Origin: Klebsiella spallanzanii | Lineage (GTDB): Bacteria; Pseudomonadota; Gammaproteobacteria; Enterobacterales; Enterobacteriaceae | Length of the DNA stretch: 64,000 bases | Direction of reading: 5' to 3' | Assembly: GCF_902158555.1 (NCBI RefSeq) | Contig: NZ_CABGGS010000023.1 | Span: forward strand, 124,001 to 188,000 | Shown: in pieces, positions 1-9,487 of the stretch | Numbering within the stretch: position 1 is the first letter of the stretch | Layout: each line of letters begins with the position of its first letter | Notes under the pieces: generated by a model | Seen by the model: the letters and a program-made list of their open reading frames with translations, nothing else | Database searches by the model: none | Told to the model about the DNA's origin: nothing | Translations under genes and position numbers: made by a program

Positions 1-67
1 ATATTGAACCCAGCGTCAGCGACGCTATAACGGTTGCCACCAGCGTTTTCTTCAACTGCCTGAACAT
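1..67 (-). CDS. bepA: BepA (YfgC) periplasmic metalloprotease/chaperone, 5' end only
   Basis: Only the first 22 codons lie in the window, running off its left edge. The frame begins with an ATG at 67 and reads MFRQLKKTLVATVIASLTLG, the basic-then-hydrophobic start of a Sec signal peptide that closely matches the N-terminus of E. coli BepA. BepA is a periplasmic zinc metalloprotease that helps LptD assembly and degrades stalled outer-membrane proteins. Divergence from perM, as in E. coli, supports the call. The catalytic domain is outside the window and cannot be checked. Confidence 0.8.
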   Translation of the reverse strand, partial: MFRQLKKTLVATVIASLTLGSI

Positions 68-296
68 AACCTCTGTCCTGTAATGTAGGTGTGCCAGTTT
101 GACCGATTGTGCGGCGTAATGTTCCCTGACCGCAAGCAAGTTCAGCGAGTTTAGCCGTCGTTAGCGGCGTTGCAAATATCATATTCACCCGGTCATTAAT
201 GTTTGTGGTTTTAACCATAAAAAGCGAAGTCTTTTTTGTGACATTTCGATACAATTCCCGAGATTGTTACAGCTTTGCTCTTCAGGGAAGGGTTTT

Positions 297-1364
297 ATGC
301 TTCAGATGTTAATGCAGTGGTACCGTCGTCGGTTCAGCGATCCGGAGGCGATAGCGCTGCTGGTCATTTTGCTGGCCGGGTTTGGCATTATGTTTTTCTT
401 CAGCGGCCTGCTGGCACCTCTACTGGTGTCTATTGTTCTGGCTTATCTGCTGGAGTGGCCCACGGTCAGACTGGAGCGTATCGGTTTTTCACGTACCTGG
501 GCTACCTCGGTCGTTCTGATTCTGTTTGTTGGCATTCTGCTGTTGATGGCATTTGTGGTGATGCCGGTTGCCTGGCAGCAAGGCATTTATCTGATTCGCG
601 ATATGCCAGGGATGCTGAATAAACTTTCTGATTTTGCCGCGACGGTGCCGCGTCGTTATCCAGCCTTAATGGATGCCGGGATTATCGATGCCATGGCGGA
701 GAATATGCGCGGGCGGATGTTAACCGTTGGTGATTCGGTAGTGAAATATTCGCTTGCGTCGCTGGTCGGGCTGCTGACTCTGGCAGTTTATCTGGTATTG
801 GTGCCGTTGATGGTTTTCTTTCTGCTGAAAGACAAAGAGCAGATGCTTAACGCCGTGCGCCGGGTGCTGCCGCGCAACCGCGGGCTGGCGGGGCAGGTGT
901 GGAAAGAGATGAACCAGCAAATTACTAACTATATCCGCGGTAAGGTGCTGGAGATGATCGTCGTCGGCGTGGCGACGTGGATTGGCTTTATCCTGTTTGG
1001 TCTTAATTACTCCCTGCTGCTGGCGGTACTGGTCGGTTTCTCGGTATTAATCCCCTATATCGGCGCGTTTGTGGTCACCATTCCGGTGGTGGGCGTGGCG
1101 CTGTTCCAGTTTGGCGCTGGCACCGAGTTCTGGAGCCTGTTTGCGGTGTATCTGATTATTCAGGGGCTCGATGGAAACCTGCTGGTACCGGTGTTGTTTT
1201 CGGAGGCTGTTAACCTGCACCCGCTGGTGATTATTCTGTCGGTGGTGATTTTCGGCGGCCTGTGGGGATTCTGGGGCGTGTTCTTTGCTATCCCGCTGGC
1301 GACGCTCATCAAAGCGGTGGTCCATGCCTGGCCGGATGGCCTGATTGTGGAAGACGAGAGTTAG
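297..1364 (+). CDS. perM: PerM, AI-2E family inner-membrane transporter/permease
   Basis: A 355-residue polytopic protein of the AI-2E transporter (UPF0118) family. It is almost identical along its length to E. coli PerM, whose substrate is not firmly known. Hydrophobic segments lie near residues 20-70, 75-100, 160-190 and 215-340, with the family's large soluble stretch between about 100 and 160. The ATG at 297 is preferred over an upstream TTG at 264 because it has an AGGGAAGGG ribosome site and gives the family N-terminus MLQMLMQWYRRRF. It is divergent from bepA and convergent with bcp. Confidence 0.93.
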   Translation: MLQMLMQWYRRRFSDPEAIALLVILLAGFGIMFFFSGLLAPLLVSIVLAYLLEWPTVRLERIGFSRTWATSVVLILFVGILLLMAFVVMPVAWQQGIYLIRDMPGMLNKLSDFAATVPRRYPALMDAGIIDAMAENMRGRMLTVGDSVVKYSLASLVGLLTLAVYLVLVPLMVFFLLKDKEQMLNAVRRVLPRNRGLAGQVWKEMNQQITNYIRGKVLEMIVVGVATWIGFILFGLNYSLLLAVLVGFSVLIPYIGAFVVTIPVVGVALFQFGAGTEFWSLFAVYLIIQGLDGNLLVPVLFSEAVNLHPLVIILSVVIFGGLWGFWGVFFAIPLATLIKAVVHAWPDGLIVEDES

Positions 1365-1390
1365 CGCGAAGCTGAAGGGAATGTCTTAAA

Positions 1391-1426
1391 AAGACGCCGG
1401 GGGATGTGAGAACGACCCGGCGTCTT
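1391..1426. terminator. Bidirectional terminator between perM and bcp
   Basis: An 11-bp perfect inverted repeat, AAGACGCCGGG (1391-1401) and CCCGGCGTCTT (1416-1426), sits between the convergent stop codons. It is flanked by an A-run on the left. A T-rich tail on the right is short, so it may work better toward bcp's strand. Confidence 0.75.
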
Positions 1427-1441
1427 GCGTTTGATTGAGCG

Positions 1442-1912
1442 TCAGGCGTTTTCTTTCAGCCAGTTCAGCACCACGTCGTGGTGATTGCTGGTTTTGAAAT
1501 CATCAAACACATGTTCGATTTTGCCGTCGGCGTCGATGAGGAAGCTAATACGGTGAATACCGTCGTAGGTTTTCCCCATAAATGTTTTTTCACCCCAGAT
1601 ACCAAACTGCTCGCATACCTGATGATCTTCATCAGACAGCAAGGTGAAGTTCAGCAACTCTTTTTCGGCGAAGCGGGAGAGTTTTTCTGGTTTATCCGTA
1701 CTGATTCCCAGTACTTCAACGCCTGCTTTTTTCAGGTCGTCCATGTTATCGCGTAAACCGCACGCTTGTACGGTGCAGCCCGGGGTCATGGCTTTCGGAT
1801 AAAAATAAACCAGAACACGCTGTCCCTGGAAGTCGGTCAAATTTACTTCCTCGCCGTCCTGGTCCGGTAAGCTAAATTTCGGTGCAATATCACCGGCTTT
1901 CAGTGGGTTCAT
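1442..1912 (-). CDS. bcp: Bcp, thioredoxin-dependent thiol peroxidase (peroxiredoxin)
   Basis: A 156-residue atypical 2-Cys peroxiredoxin that reduces hydrogen peroxide and organic hydroperoxides using thioredoxin. The AhpC/TSA fold is complete. The motif YPKAMTPGCTVQACGLRD (about residues 38-55) contains the peroxidatic cysteine (PGCT) and the resolving cysteine five residues later (QAC). Length equals that of E. coli Bcp. Its start follows the gcvR stop by 3 bp, so the two are co-transcribed, with bcp second. Confidence 0.96.
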   Translation of the reverse strand: MNPLKAGDIAPKFSLPDQDGEEVNLTDFQGQRVLVYFYPKAMTPGCTVQACGLRDNMDDLKKAGVEVLGISTDKPEKLSRFAEKELLNFTLLSDEDHQVCEQFGIWGEKTFMGKTYDGIHRISFLIDADGKIEHVFDDFKTSNHHDVVLNWLKENA

Positions 1913-1915
1913 TAC

Positions 1916-2485
1916 TCAAACTCCATCCTGTTCATCATGCTGTGAATAATTAACGATGTTAATACTGCCTTGTGCATTCAGTTCTGTACATAGGGCTTTG
2001 AACGCTTGTTCGATATTTGATGCATTTTGCGTAGTCGGGCTGTGGGCGGTGATTTGGATAAAAAGCTGTGCTGAATCGTCGTTTGTTCCCGGCTGGGTGC
2101 GGGAAACCAGCTCGGCGATGTTCATTTTCCACGTGTCGCACAGGGCAGTAAATCGCTCAATAATATGCGGCGAATCCGGCACCTCAACCTGAACCCAGAC
2201 GGTATTCTGCATCACCTGAGGGGGCCTTGCGGTCGTACGCTTCATCACGATAAGCAGATCCAGCTCGGCGCCTTTCAGCGGCAGAGTTGATTCAATCAGG
2301 TTAATTGCATTCCACGTACCGGAAAGCAGCATGATAAACGTAAACTCATCACCAAGCATGGCCAGCCGACTGTCTTCGATATTACAGCCGCAGCTGCTGA
2401 CGTGACGAGTGATCGTATTCACGATGCCTGGGCGGTCAGCACCCAACGCGGTAATAACCAGATAGTGTTGTAATGAGGCTGTCAA
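1916..2485 (-). CDS. gcvR: GcvR, glycine cleavage system transcriptional repressor (ACT domains)
   Basis: A 189-residue protein with two ACT domains, roughly residues 8-85 and 95-175. In E. coli it binds GcvA and, when glycine is scarce, prevents activation of gcvTHP. The start is the TTG at 2485, preceded by an AAAGGAAG ribosome site and giving the family N-terminus (M)TASLQHYLVITALGADRPG. In-frame upstream codons exist back to 2563, but they would add 26 residues absent from the family. E. coli gcvR also uses a TTG start. Divergent from dapA, followed by bcp. Confidence 0.93.
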   Translation of the reverse strand: MTASLQHYLVITALGADRPGIVNTITRHVSSCGCNIEDSRLAMLGDEFTFIMLLSGTWNAINLIESTLPLKGAELDLLIVMKRTTARPPQVMQNTVWVQVEVPDSPHIIERFTALCDTWKMNIAELVSRTQPGTNDDSAQLFIQITAHSPTTQNASNIEQAFKALCTELNAQGSINIVNYSQHDEQDGV

Positions 2486-2638
2486 ACCTGTTCTTCCTTT
2501 AAAAAGGTGAGGTAACGTTAGGAAAGCATAAAAAAAACCGGCATACAACATCCCTGATGGCATCGGGTCTCTTGCTTTTATTGCGGCACCAAACGTAACA
2601 TTGAGAATCTTGTCCCACTTATGCTCTGAGGATGGCCC

Positions 2639-3517
2639 ATGTTTACGGGAAGTATTGTAGCGCTTGTCACGCCAATGGATGAAAACGGCAACGTCTGCCG
2701 GTCAAGCCTGAAAAAACTGATTGATTACCATGTCGCCAACGGAACCTCGGCGATCGTTTCGGTAGGTACTACCGGAGAGTCCGCAACATTGAGCCATGAA
2801 GAGCATGGTGACGTGGTTATGCAGACGCTGGAACTGGCCGACGGGCGTATCCCGGTCATTGCTGGTACTGGTGCTAATGCAACCGCAGAGGCAATTAGCC
2901 TGACCAAGCGGTTTAACGATAGCGGCGTGGTGGGTTGCCTGACGGTAACACCGTATTACAACCGTCCGACGCAAGAAGGGCTGTTCCAACACTTTAAAGC
3001 TATCGCAGAACATACTGACCTGCCGCAAATTCTGTATAATGTGCCGTCCCGTACCGGTTGCGATATGCTCCCTGAAACCGTCGGCCGTCTGGCGGAAATC
3101 AAAAATATTATCGGTATTAAGGAAGCTACAGGGAACTTAAGCCGCGTTCATCAGATCAAAGAGCTGGTTTCAGATGACTTTATTCTGCTGAGCGGCGATG
3201 ACGCGACCGGAATGGACTTTATGCAGCTTGGCGGTCATGGCGTGATCTCCGTAACAACAAACGTTGCGGCGCGCGAAATGGCCGAGATGTGCCGACTGGC
3301 GCTAGCAGGTCAATTTGCCGAAGCTCGTGCGATTAACCAGCGTCTGATGCCATTGCATACCAAATTATTTGTCGAACCCAACCCTATCCCGGTCAAATGG
3401 GCCTGTAAGGCGTTGGGTCTTGTGGCGACCGATACGCTACGCCTGCCGATGACCCCGATTACCGAAAACGGTACCAAGGTCGTGACCGCAGCGCTGAAGC
3501 ATGCCGGTTTGCTGTAA
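2639..3517 (+). CDS. dapA: DapA, 4-hydroxy-tetrahydrodipicolinate synthase
   Basis: A 292-residue cytoplasmic TIM-barrel aldolase that condenses pyruvate with aspartate semialdehyde, the first committed step of lysine and meso-diaminopimelate synthesis. Visible active-site elements are the TTGE motif (about 44-47), YNVPSRTG (about 133-140, with the catalytic tyrosine and arginine) and the Schiff-base lysine in GIKEAT (about 161). Length equals E. coli DapA. A GAGGA ribosome site precedes the ATG. bamC follows 16 bp downstream, as in E. coli, where the genes are co-transcribed. Confidence 0.97.
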   Translation: MFTGSIVALVTPMDENGNVCRSSLKKLIDYHVANGTSAIVSVGTTGESATLSHEEHGDVVMQTLELADGRIPVIAGTGANATAEAISLTKRFNDSGVVGCLTVTPYYNRPTQEGLFQHFKAIAEHTDLPQILYNVPSRTGCDMLPETVGRLAEIKNIIGIKEATGNLSRVHQIKELVSDDFILLSGDDATGMDFMQLGGHGVISVTTNVAAREMAEMCRLALAGQFAEARAINQRLMPLHTKLFVEPNPIPVKWACKALGLVATDTLRLPMTPITENGTKVVTAALKHAGLL

Positions 3518-3533
3518 AGTTTAGGGAGATTTG

Positions 3534-4568
3534 ATGGCTTACTCAGTACAGAAGTCGCGCCTGGCGAAGGTTGCGGGTGTTTCGCTGGTTCTACTCCTCG
3601 CGGCCTGTAGTTCTGACTCGCGCTATAAGCGTCAGGTGAGCGGCGACGAGGCCTATTTGCAGGCTACGCCGCTTAGTGAACTTCACGCGCCAGCAGGGAT
3701 GATCCTGCCGGTTCAGGTGGGTGATTATAATATTCCGGTTGCGACCAGCACCGGCAACACAGGTAAAGGCCTGGACATTCGTCCACCGGCTCAGCCTCTG
3801 GCGCTGGTCAGCGGCGCGCGCACTCAGTTCAATGGTGATACCGCGACGTTGATGGTGGAAAATGGCCGCAGCGGTTCGCTGTGGGCGCAGGTGGCAAGCA
3901 TCGTGCAGTCGAAAAACTACACTATCGCGAAACGCGATGATGCCAGCCAGACGCTGAATACCGACTGGGTCGAATGGAATCGCCTCGATGAAGACCAGCA
4001 GTACCGTGGTCGCTATCAAATCTCAGTTAAACAGCAGGGCTATCAGCAGGCGGTGGTTGTGAAGCTGGTGAATCTGGAGCAGGCGGGTAAACCGGTTGCC
4101 GATCCGGCTTCGCTGCAGCGCTACAGTACCGCTATGCTGAACGTCATTTCCGAAGGCTTGGATCTGAACGCGACCACTGCGCAGAACGCCGCGCAGAAAA
4201 ATGCCGGTGCAACCTTCGACGTGCAGAGCGGTGCCGATGATACCGGCCTGCCGATGCTGGTCGTTCGCGCACCGTTTAACCTGGTGTGGCAACGCCTGCC
4301 GGGCGCGCTGGAAAAAGTGGGCATGAAGGTAACCGATAGCTCCCGTTCTCAGGGCAGCTTCTCTGTGACCTACAAACCGCTATCCGACAGCGGCTGGACC
4401 GATCTGGGCGCGCGTGACCCGCAGCTGGTATCCGGTGATTATAAACTGCAGGTCGGAGACCTCGATAACCGCAGCAGTCTGCAGTTTATCGACCCGAAAG
4501 GTCATACTCTGACGCAGTCGCAAAATGATGCCCTGGTTGCCGTATTCCAGGCCGCATTAAGTAAGTAA
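3534..4568 (+). CDS. bamC: BamC, outer-membrane protein assembly lipoprotein
   Basis: A 344-residue lipoprotein of the BAM complex (BamABCDE), which inserts beta-barrel proteins into the outer membrane. The signal peptide ends in a lipobox LLAAC with the lipidated cysteine at residue 25. The conserved unstructured N-terminal segment that contacts BamD follows, then two helix-grip domains (about 100-215 and 225-340). ATG at 3534 is chosen over an adjacent TTG at 3531 because it gives the family start [15 protein letters not shown]. Downstream of dapA with an AGGGAG ribosome site. Confidence 0.96.
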   Translation: MAYSVQKSRLAKVAGVSLVLLLAACSSDSRYKRQVSGDEAYLQATPLSELHAPAGMILPVQVGDYNIPVATSTGNTGKGLDIRPPAQPLALVSGARTQFNGDTATLMVENGRSGSLWAQVASIVQSKNYTIAKRDDASQTLNTDWVEWNRLDEDQQYRGRYQISVKQQGYQQAVVVKLVNLEQAGKPVADPASLQRYSTAMLNVISEGLDLNATTAQNAAQKNAGATFDVQSGADDTGLPMLVVRAPFNLVWQRLPGALEKVGMKVTDSSRSQGSFSVTYKPLSDSGWTDLGARDPQLVSGDYKLQVGDLDNRSSLQFIDPKGHTLTQSQNDALVAVFQAALSK

Positions 4569-4573
4569 TAAAC

Positions 4574-4600
4574 AGGGCTGGAGCAATCCGGCCCTTTTTA
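4574..4600 (+). terminator. Intrinsic terminator after bamC
   Basis: An imperfect stem AGGGCTGG/CCGGCCCT with a short loop is followed by TTTTTAA. It closes the dapA-bamC transcript just before the purC promoter. Confidence 0.65.
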
Positions 4601-4610
4601 ATGTATAGTG

Positions 4611-4626
4611 ACGCAAACGTGTGCGT
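4611..4626 (+). promoter_or_regulatory. PurR operator upstream of purC
   Basis: The 16-mer ACGCAAACGTGTGCGT is a near-perfect palindrome and fits the PurR consensus. It lies 51 bp before the purC start codon, next to a -10-like TATAGT. In E. coli purC is a known PurR target with the same arrangement. Hypoxanthine- or guanine-bound PurR would repress here. Confidence 0.85.
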
Positions 4627-4676
4627 CAGCAAAAAAGCACAAATTTTTATCGTTAATCATCACTGGAGTGACAAAG

Positions 4677-5390
4677 ATGCAAAAGCTAGCTGAGTTGTAT
4701 CGTGGTAAAGCGAAGACCGTTTACAGCACCGAAAACCCGGATCTGCTGGTACTCGAATTCCGTAACGATACGTCAGCAGGTGACGGTGCTCGCATTGAGC
4801 AGTTCGATCGTAAAGGCATGGTGAACAACAAGTTCAACCATTTCATTATGAGCAAACTGGCGGAAGCGGGTATCCCAACCCAGATGGAAGCTCTGTTGTC
4901 CGATACCGAGTGTCTGGTGAAAAAACTGGATATGGTGCCGGTGGAGTGTGTTGTGCGTAACCGCGCTGCCGGTTCGCTGGTGAAACGCTTAGGGATCGAA
5001 GAAGGCATCGAGCTGAACCCGCCGCTGTTTGACCTGTTCCTGAAAAACGACGCCATGCATGATCCTATGGTCAATGAATCCTACTGCGAAACTTTTGGCT
5101 GGGTGAGCAAAGAGAACCTGGCGCGCATGCAGGAACTGACCTACAAAGCTAACGACGTGCTGAAAAAGCTGTTCGACGATGCCGGTCTGATCCTGGTGGA
5201 CTTCAAGCTGGAGTTCGGTCTGTTCAAAGGTGAAGTGGTGCTGGGTGATGAATTCTCACCGGATGGTAGCCGCCTGTGGGACAAAAAGACCATGGATAAA
5301 ATGGATAAAGACCGCTTCCGTCAGAGCCTCGGCGGCCTGATTGAAGCCTACGAAGAAGTGGCTCATCGCCTGGGCGTTAAGCTCGACTAA
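4677..5390 (+). CDS. purC: PurC, SAICAR synthetase
   Basis: A 237-residue ATP-dependent ligase joining CAIR and aspartate to give SAICAR in purine synthesis. It is almost identical to E. coli PurC and of the same length. Visible family motifs include the ATP-loop start [10 protein letters not shown], the signature [13 protein letters not shown] (about 89-101) and LVDFKLEFG (about 175-183). ATG at 4677 is chosen because it yields [13 protein letters not shown] and has a GGAGTGAC ribosome site. Earlier in-frame codons would translate the PurR operator region. Single-gene unit between two hairpins. Confidence 0.97.
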   Translation: MQKLAELYRGKAKTVYSTENPDLLVLEFRNDTSAGDGARIEQFDRKGMVNNKFNHFIMSKLAEAGIPTQMEALLSDTECLVKKLDMVPVECVVRNRAAGSLVKRLGIEEGIELNPPLFDLFLKNDAMHDPMVNESYCETFGWVSKENLARMQELTYKANDVLKKLFDDAGLILVDFKLEFGLFKGEVVLGDEFSPDGSRLWDKKTMDKMDKDRFRQSLGGLIEAYEEVAHRLGVKLD

Positions 5391-5397
5391 TCTCCCG

Positions 5398-5430
5398 ACG
5401 CCAGAGGAAGACCCCTTCTTCTGGCGCTCT
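5398..5430 (+). terminator. Probable terminator after purC
   Basis: A 12-bp stem with one wobble pair (CGCCAGAGGAAG against CTTCTTCTGGCG) follows the purC stop by 8 bp. The downstream tail is CTCTTCTTG rather than a clean T-run, so efficiency is uncertain. Confidence 0.5.
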
Positions 5431-5510
5431 TCTTGCTGTTTCCTGTGGTAATCCTCCGCTGAACCGCCTACGATCTCATACATTGGTTAATATGATGAAT
5501 TGAGGTGCTT

Positions 5511-6380
5511 ATGCGCTGGCAAGGACGTCGCGAAAGCGACAATGTTGAAGATCGTCGTGGTCAATCTGGTTCGCCGATGGGCGGAGGTGGCGGTTTTCGT
5601 CTCCCCAGCGGGAAAGGCGGTATCGTGTTGCTGATTATTATCCTGGTGGCGGGATATTACGGCGTAGATTTAACCGGCATGCTGACCGGCGAGCCGGTCA
5701 CCCAGCAGCAAACCACCACGCAGCGTTCCATTAGTCCACAGGATGATGAAGCCGCGAAGTTTACTAAAGTCGTCCTCGCGGATACGGAAGACACCTGGGG
5801 CGCGATTTTCAAAGAGATGGGCCGTCAGTATCCGCAGCCAAAGCTGGTGATGTATCGTGGCGCGACGCGCACCGCCTGCGGCACCGGCCAGTCGGTGATG
5901 GGGCCTTTTTATTGCCCTGCGGACAGCACGGTGTATATCGACCTGTCATTCTACGATGAGATGAAAACCAAGCTCGGCGCGGGCGGCGACTTTGCTCAGG
6001 GCTACGTTATCGCCCATGAGGTGGGCCATCACGTACAAAAACTACTGGGTATTGAAGCGAAAGTGCGCCAACTGCAGCAAAATGCTTCACAGGCGGAAGC
6101 GAATCGCCTGTCGGTGAAAATGGAGCTACAGGCGGACTGCTTTGCGGGCGTGTGGGGCTACAATATGCAGAAACAGGACGTGATGGAGACCGGTGATCTG
6201 CAGGAGGCGTTGAACGCCGCCGAGGCGATTGGCGACGATCGTTTGCAGCAGCAGAGCCAGGGGCGCGTGGTGCCGGACAGCTTTACTCACGGGACGTCGC
6301 AGCAGCGCTACACCTGGTTTAAACGCGGTTTTGACAGCGGCGACCCGGCGCAGTGCAATACCTTCGGCAAAGCGCTGTAA
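5511..6380 (+). CDS. ypfJ: YpfJ, membrane-anchored putative zinc metalloprotease
   Basis: A 289-residue protein of the YpfJ neutral zinc metallopeptidase family; function not established. The N-terminus is soluble and glycine-rich ([15 protein letters not shown], about 23-37), then a single membrane segment (about 38-54) leaves a large domain outside the inner membrane. The HEVGHH zinc-binding motif lies near residue 170, with a downstream [12 protein letters not shown] motif supplying the likely third ligand, as in gluzincins. ATG at 5511 follows a TGAGG site and matches the family start [16 protein letters not shown]. tmcA follows at once, suggesting co-transcription. Confidence 0.9.
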   Translation: MRWQGRRESDNVEDRRGQSGSPMGGGGGFRLPSGKGGIVLLIIILVAGYYGVDLTGMLTGEPVTQQQTTTQRSISPQDDEAAKFTKVVLADTEDTWGAIFKEMGRQYPQPKLVMYRGATRTACGTGQSVMGPFYCPADSTVYIDLSFYDEMKTKLGAGGDFAQGYVIAHEVGHHVQKLLGIEAKVRQLQQNASQAEANRLSVKMELQADCFAGVWGYNMQKQDVMETGDLQEALNAAEAIGDDRLQQQSQGRVVPDSFTHGTSQQRYTWFKRGFDSGDPAQCNTFGKAL

Positions 6381-6392
6381 TTGCTGTCTGTT

Positions 6393-8396
6393 ATGGATGA
6401 ACTGCTTCACCTGACGGCGCAAATGGCGCATGAGGGCATTCGCCGCCTGCTGGTACTTAGCGGCGATGATACCTGGAGCCTGCGCCAGGCGCAAATCTTG
6501 CGTACCGCGCTATCCGGAGACGGTCTGTGGGTTGGCCCGCAGCCGATGCCGGAGCCGTACGTCTCTTCTGTTGCACTAAAATCATTGCTGGGACGCGAAT
6601 TTCAGCACGCCTTTTTCGATGCTCGCGAAGGGTTTGATGTAGCGGCATTTGCCGCGTTAGCCGGTACGCTGCGCGCGGGAAGCTGGCTGGTATTGCTCAC
6701 TCCAGACTTTGCGCAATGGCCGACTCAACCTGATGCGGATTCACTGCGCTGGAGTGATAGCTCCGAACCGGTCCCTACGCCTAATTTTGTTTACCGTTTT
6801 TGCCAGCAGATCGTGACGGAAAAAGAGTCAATACTCTGGCGTCAGGGTAATGAACTCGCCGTGCCTGATTTTCCTGTGCGTACGCAATGGCATCCCGCCG
6901 ACGGTCATCCGCAGGCGGAGCAGGCCGCCGTTCTTGCCGAACTGGCTGACTTCCCTCCCGGTATTGCCGCGCTGACCGCCGAACGCGGACGAGGAAAGTC
7001 GGCTCTTGCAGGGATGTTGATTCGCCAGATAGCGGGAGACGCTGTCGTCACGGCACCCGCGCGCGCAGCCACAGATGTGATGACGGCTTTTGCAGGTGAA
7101 GGCTTTCGCTTTATGGCCCCCGATGCGTTACTGGCGTCAGAGTGTGAGGCTTCATGGCTGATTGTTGACGAGGCCGCCGCAATCCCTGGGCCGCTGTTGC
7201 GCCAGCTTATCGCTCGTTTCCCGAGGACGCTGCTGACCACCACCGTGCAGGGCTACGAAGGTACCGGGCGCGGCTTTCTGCTTAAATTTTGCGCCAGCTT
7301 TTCACATTTACGCCAGTTTAGTTTGACGACGCCCATCCGCTGGGCGGCCGGCTGTCCGTTGGAGGCGGCCATTGCTAAGTTGCTGCTGTTTAGCGACGAG
7401 ACCTTCCAGCACGCGCCCGCTGGTGATGTGGTGCTGGAAGAGATCAGCCAGGCTAGCTGGCAGCAGCAGCCTGCTTTACTGGAGGCGATGTATCAACTGC
7501 TCTCGGGGGCGCACTATCGCACTTCGCCGCTGGATCTCCGGCGCATGATGGATGCGCCGGGGCAGCATTTTACCTGCGCCCGCAGCGGTGAGCGCATCGC
7601 CGGCGCGCTGTGGCTGGTGGAAGAGGGCGGTCTTGAGCCGTCGCTTAGCCAGGCGGTATGGGCTGGCTATCGCCGCCCGCGCGGCAATCTGGTTGCACAG
7701 TCGCTGGCGGCGCACGGCGGTAGCCCGCTGGCGGCGACGCTCATGGGGCTGCGTATCAGTCGTATTGCCGTGCACCCGGCTCGCCAGCGTGAAGGATTGG
7801 GGCGACGGTTGGTCGCCGGTGCGGCGGTCCAGGCATCGGGGCGGGATTACCTTTCTGTCAGTTTTGGCTATACGCCTGAGCTGTGGCGATTCTGGCAACG
7901 CTGCGGTTTTACGCTGGTGCGGCTGGGAACCCACCGGGAAGCCAGCAGCGGCTGTTATAGCGCAATGGCGCTCTATCCCATCAGCGCCGCTGGTCGGTAT
8001 CTGGCTCAACAGGAAGCTCAACGGTTACTTCGCGACGAGCGCTGGCTGCGCCACTGGCGAGATGAACCTTCGCTGCTGACTACGCCGGAAGAAGCGACTA
8101 TCTTTACTGAAGAGGACTGGCTGGAGGCCGCGGGTTTTGCATTTGCTCATCGCCCGCTGCTGACGGCTGTTGGCTGCCTGAATCGCCTGCTCATTCAGGT
8201 GGATTTACCGCTTTCGGCGCTGCGCGCGCGTCTGCAGCAGGAGGATGAGGTAGAGCTTTGCCGCGCGTTACGGCTGTCCGGGCGAAAAGCGCTGCTGGCC
8301 AGGCTACGCGATGAGGCGGCGCAGGCGTTATCAAGCCTGGACGCAACCCGCACCAGGGATCTACGTCAACAGGTCGAAATGCTGCAATTTTTTTAA
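6393..8396 (+). CDS. tmcA: TmcA (YpfI), tRNA(Met) cytidine N4-acetyltransferase
   Basis: A 667-residue enzyme that acetylates the wobble cytidine of elongator tRNA-Met using acetyl-CoA and ATP or GTP, preventing misreading of AUA codons. Domain order matches E. coli TmcA: an N-terminal DUF1726 region, a helicase-like ATPase with Walker A ERGRGKSALAG (about 197-207) and Walker B VDEAAAIP, then a GNAT domain with RIAVHPARQREGLGRRL, then a tRNA-binding tail. ATG at 6393 is preferred; a TTG at 6381 directly abutting the ypfJ stop would add four residues. Neither has a strong ribosome site, which suggests coupling to ypfJ. Confidence 0.94.
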   Translation: MDELLHLTAQMAHEGIRRLLVLSGDDTWSLRQAQILRTALSGDGLWVGPQPMPEPYVSSVALKSLLGREFQHAFFDAREGFDVAAFAALAGTLRAGSWLVLLTPDFAQWPTQPDADSLRWSDSSEPVPTPNFVYRFCQQIVTEKESILWRQGNELAVPDFPVRTQWHPADGHPQAEQAAVLAELADFPPGIAALTAERGRGKSALAGMLIRQIAGDAVVTAPARAATDVMTAFAGEGFRFMAPDALLASECEASWLIVDEAAAIPGPLLRQLIARFPRTLLTTTVQGYEGTGRGFLLKFCASFSHLRQFSLTTPIRWAAGCPLEAAIAKLLLFSDETFQHAPAGDVVLEEISQASWQQQPALLEAMYQLLSGAHYRTSPLDLRRMMDAPGQHFTCARSGERIAGALWLVEEGGLEPSLSQAVWAGYRRPRGNLVAQSLAAHGGSPLAATLMGLRISRIAVHPARQREGLGRRLVAGAAVQASGRDYLSVSFGYTPELWRFWQRCGFTLVRLGTHREASSGCYSAMALYPISAAGRYLAQQEAQRLLRDERWLRHWRDEPSLLTTPEEATIFTEEDWLEAAGFAFAHRPLLTAVGCLNRLLIQVDLPLSALRARLQQEDEVELCRALRLSGRKALLARLRDEAAQALSSLDATRTRDLRQQVEMLQFF

Positions 8397-8473
8397 CTAA
8401 CTCCTTCAGTTAATTGGCATGGTCATATTTCGCCTGCGGCGTAAACTTCCTTGCAGACATTAAGGAGACAGCC

Positions 8474-9172
8474 ATGAAACACGACCATTTTGTTGTTCAA
8501 AGCCCCGCGACCCCTGCACAGCAACTGCTGCTGCTGTTTCATGGCGTCGGCGATAACCCGGTTGCCATGGGACAAATCGGCAGCTGGTTTGCGCCGCTCT
8601 TCCCGGATGCGCTGATCGTCAGTATCGGTGGCGTAGAGCCGTGCGGCCCGCCTCCTGGACGCCAGTGGTTCTCCGTGCAGGGCGTCACTGAAGAGAACCG
8701 CCAGCAGCGTGTAGACGCCATTATGCCAACCTTTATCGAGACCGTTCGCTACTGGCAGCAGCAAAGCGGCGTCGGCCCGCAGGCAACAGCGCTAATTGGC
8801 TTCTCGCAAGGGGCGATAATGTCGCTGGAGAGCATTAAAGCTGAGCCGGGTCTGGCATCGCGAGTGATCGCCTTTAACGGCCGCTATGCGACGTTGCCGG
8901 AAGCGGCGACGACGGCGACGACCATCCACCTGATTCACGGCGGTGAAGATCGCGTTATCGATCTGGCATGGGCGGTAGCCGGGCAAGAAGCGCTTCAGCA
9001 GGCAGGCGGTGATGTAACGCTGGATATTGTTGAGGACCTGGGACACGCCATTGACGATCGCAGCATGCAGTTTGCGCTCGATCATCTGCGTTTTACCGTA
9101 CCGAAGCACTATTTTGACGAAGCGCTCAGCGGCAGTACGCCAAAAGACAGCGACATTATCGAGCTGCTGTAA
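8474..9172 (+). CDS. ypfH: YpfH, alpha/beta-hydrolase esterase
   Basis: A 232-residue protein of the phospholipase/carboxylesterase alpha/beta-hydrolase family. E. coli YpfH shows esterase activity, with unknown natural substrate. The oxyanion region LLLFHGVGDNP (about 16-26), nucleophile elbow GFSQGA (serine near 112) and a C-terminal DLGHAID supplying the histidine are all present. ATG at 8474 has a TAAGGAG ribosome site and gives the family N-terminus MKHDHFVVQSP; the longer in-frame extension has none. Intact length. Confidence 0.94.
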   Translation: MKHDHFVVQSPATPAQQLLLLFHGVGDNPVAMGQIGSWFAPLFPDALIVSIGGVEPCGPPPGRQWFSVQGVTEENRQQRVDAIMPTFIETVRYWQQQSGVGPQATALIGFSQGAIMSLESIKAEPGLASRVIAFNGRYATLPEAATTATTIHLIHGGEDRVIDLAWAVAGQEALQQAGGDVTLDIVEDLGHAIDDRSMQFALDHLRFTVPKHYFDEALSGSTPKDSDIIELL

Positions 9173-9180
9173 ATAAAAAA

Positions 9181-9214
9181 CCCGGAGGCGATGCTGCGCA
9201 TCTGTCCGGGCTAC
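9181..9214. repeat. REP-type palindromic element
   Basis: An imperfect palindrome begins CCCGGAGGCG and ends TGTCCGGGCTAC, immediately after ypfH. The CCGGGCTAC end matches the REP elements at 31014-31098 and 47452-47488. A further GC-rich hairpin (GCACC...GGTGC) follows at about 9220-9254 before the ypfN stop. It lies between convergent genes and probably also protects or ends their mRNAs. Confidence 0.8.
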
Positions 9215-9255
9215 AAAAGTGCACCCTGTGCGGGCCCGTAGTTCGGGCAAGGTGC

Positions 9256-9459
9256 TTACTTTTTCTTCGACTGGTCGTTCTTCGGCCAGTCATCATCATC
9301 GTCCCACTTATCGTTGAAGTCGCGATGCGGCGGAAGATCCGGCTTATTGTTGAGAAATTTTTTATGGTCAACGCGGGTAAGATCCTTAATCACGTTGATC
9401 ATGACGCCCACTAAAAATACCAACACCAGGATCCACCAGTATTTCGATAGCCAATCCAT
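9256..9459 (-). CDS. ypfN: YpfN, UPF0370 small membrane protein
   Basis: A 67-residue protein of unknown function, conserved across enterobacteria. It has one N-terminal membrane segment (about 5-24, [20 protein letters not shown]) followed by a strongly acidic, then lysine-rich tail ([15 protein letters not shown]), predicting a cytoplasmic C-terminus. It lies 28 bp downstream of dapE, so it is probably the last gene of the yffB-dapE-ypfN unit. Confidence 0.9.
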   Translation of the reverse strand: MDWLSKYWWILVLVFLVGVMINVIKDLTRVDHKKFLNNKPDLPPHRDFNDKWDDDDDWPKNDQSKKK

Positions 9460-9487
9460 GCGCTCTACCTCTTATCTATTGATGCCG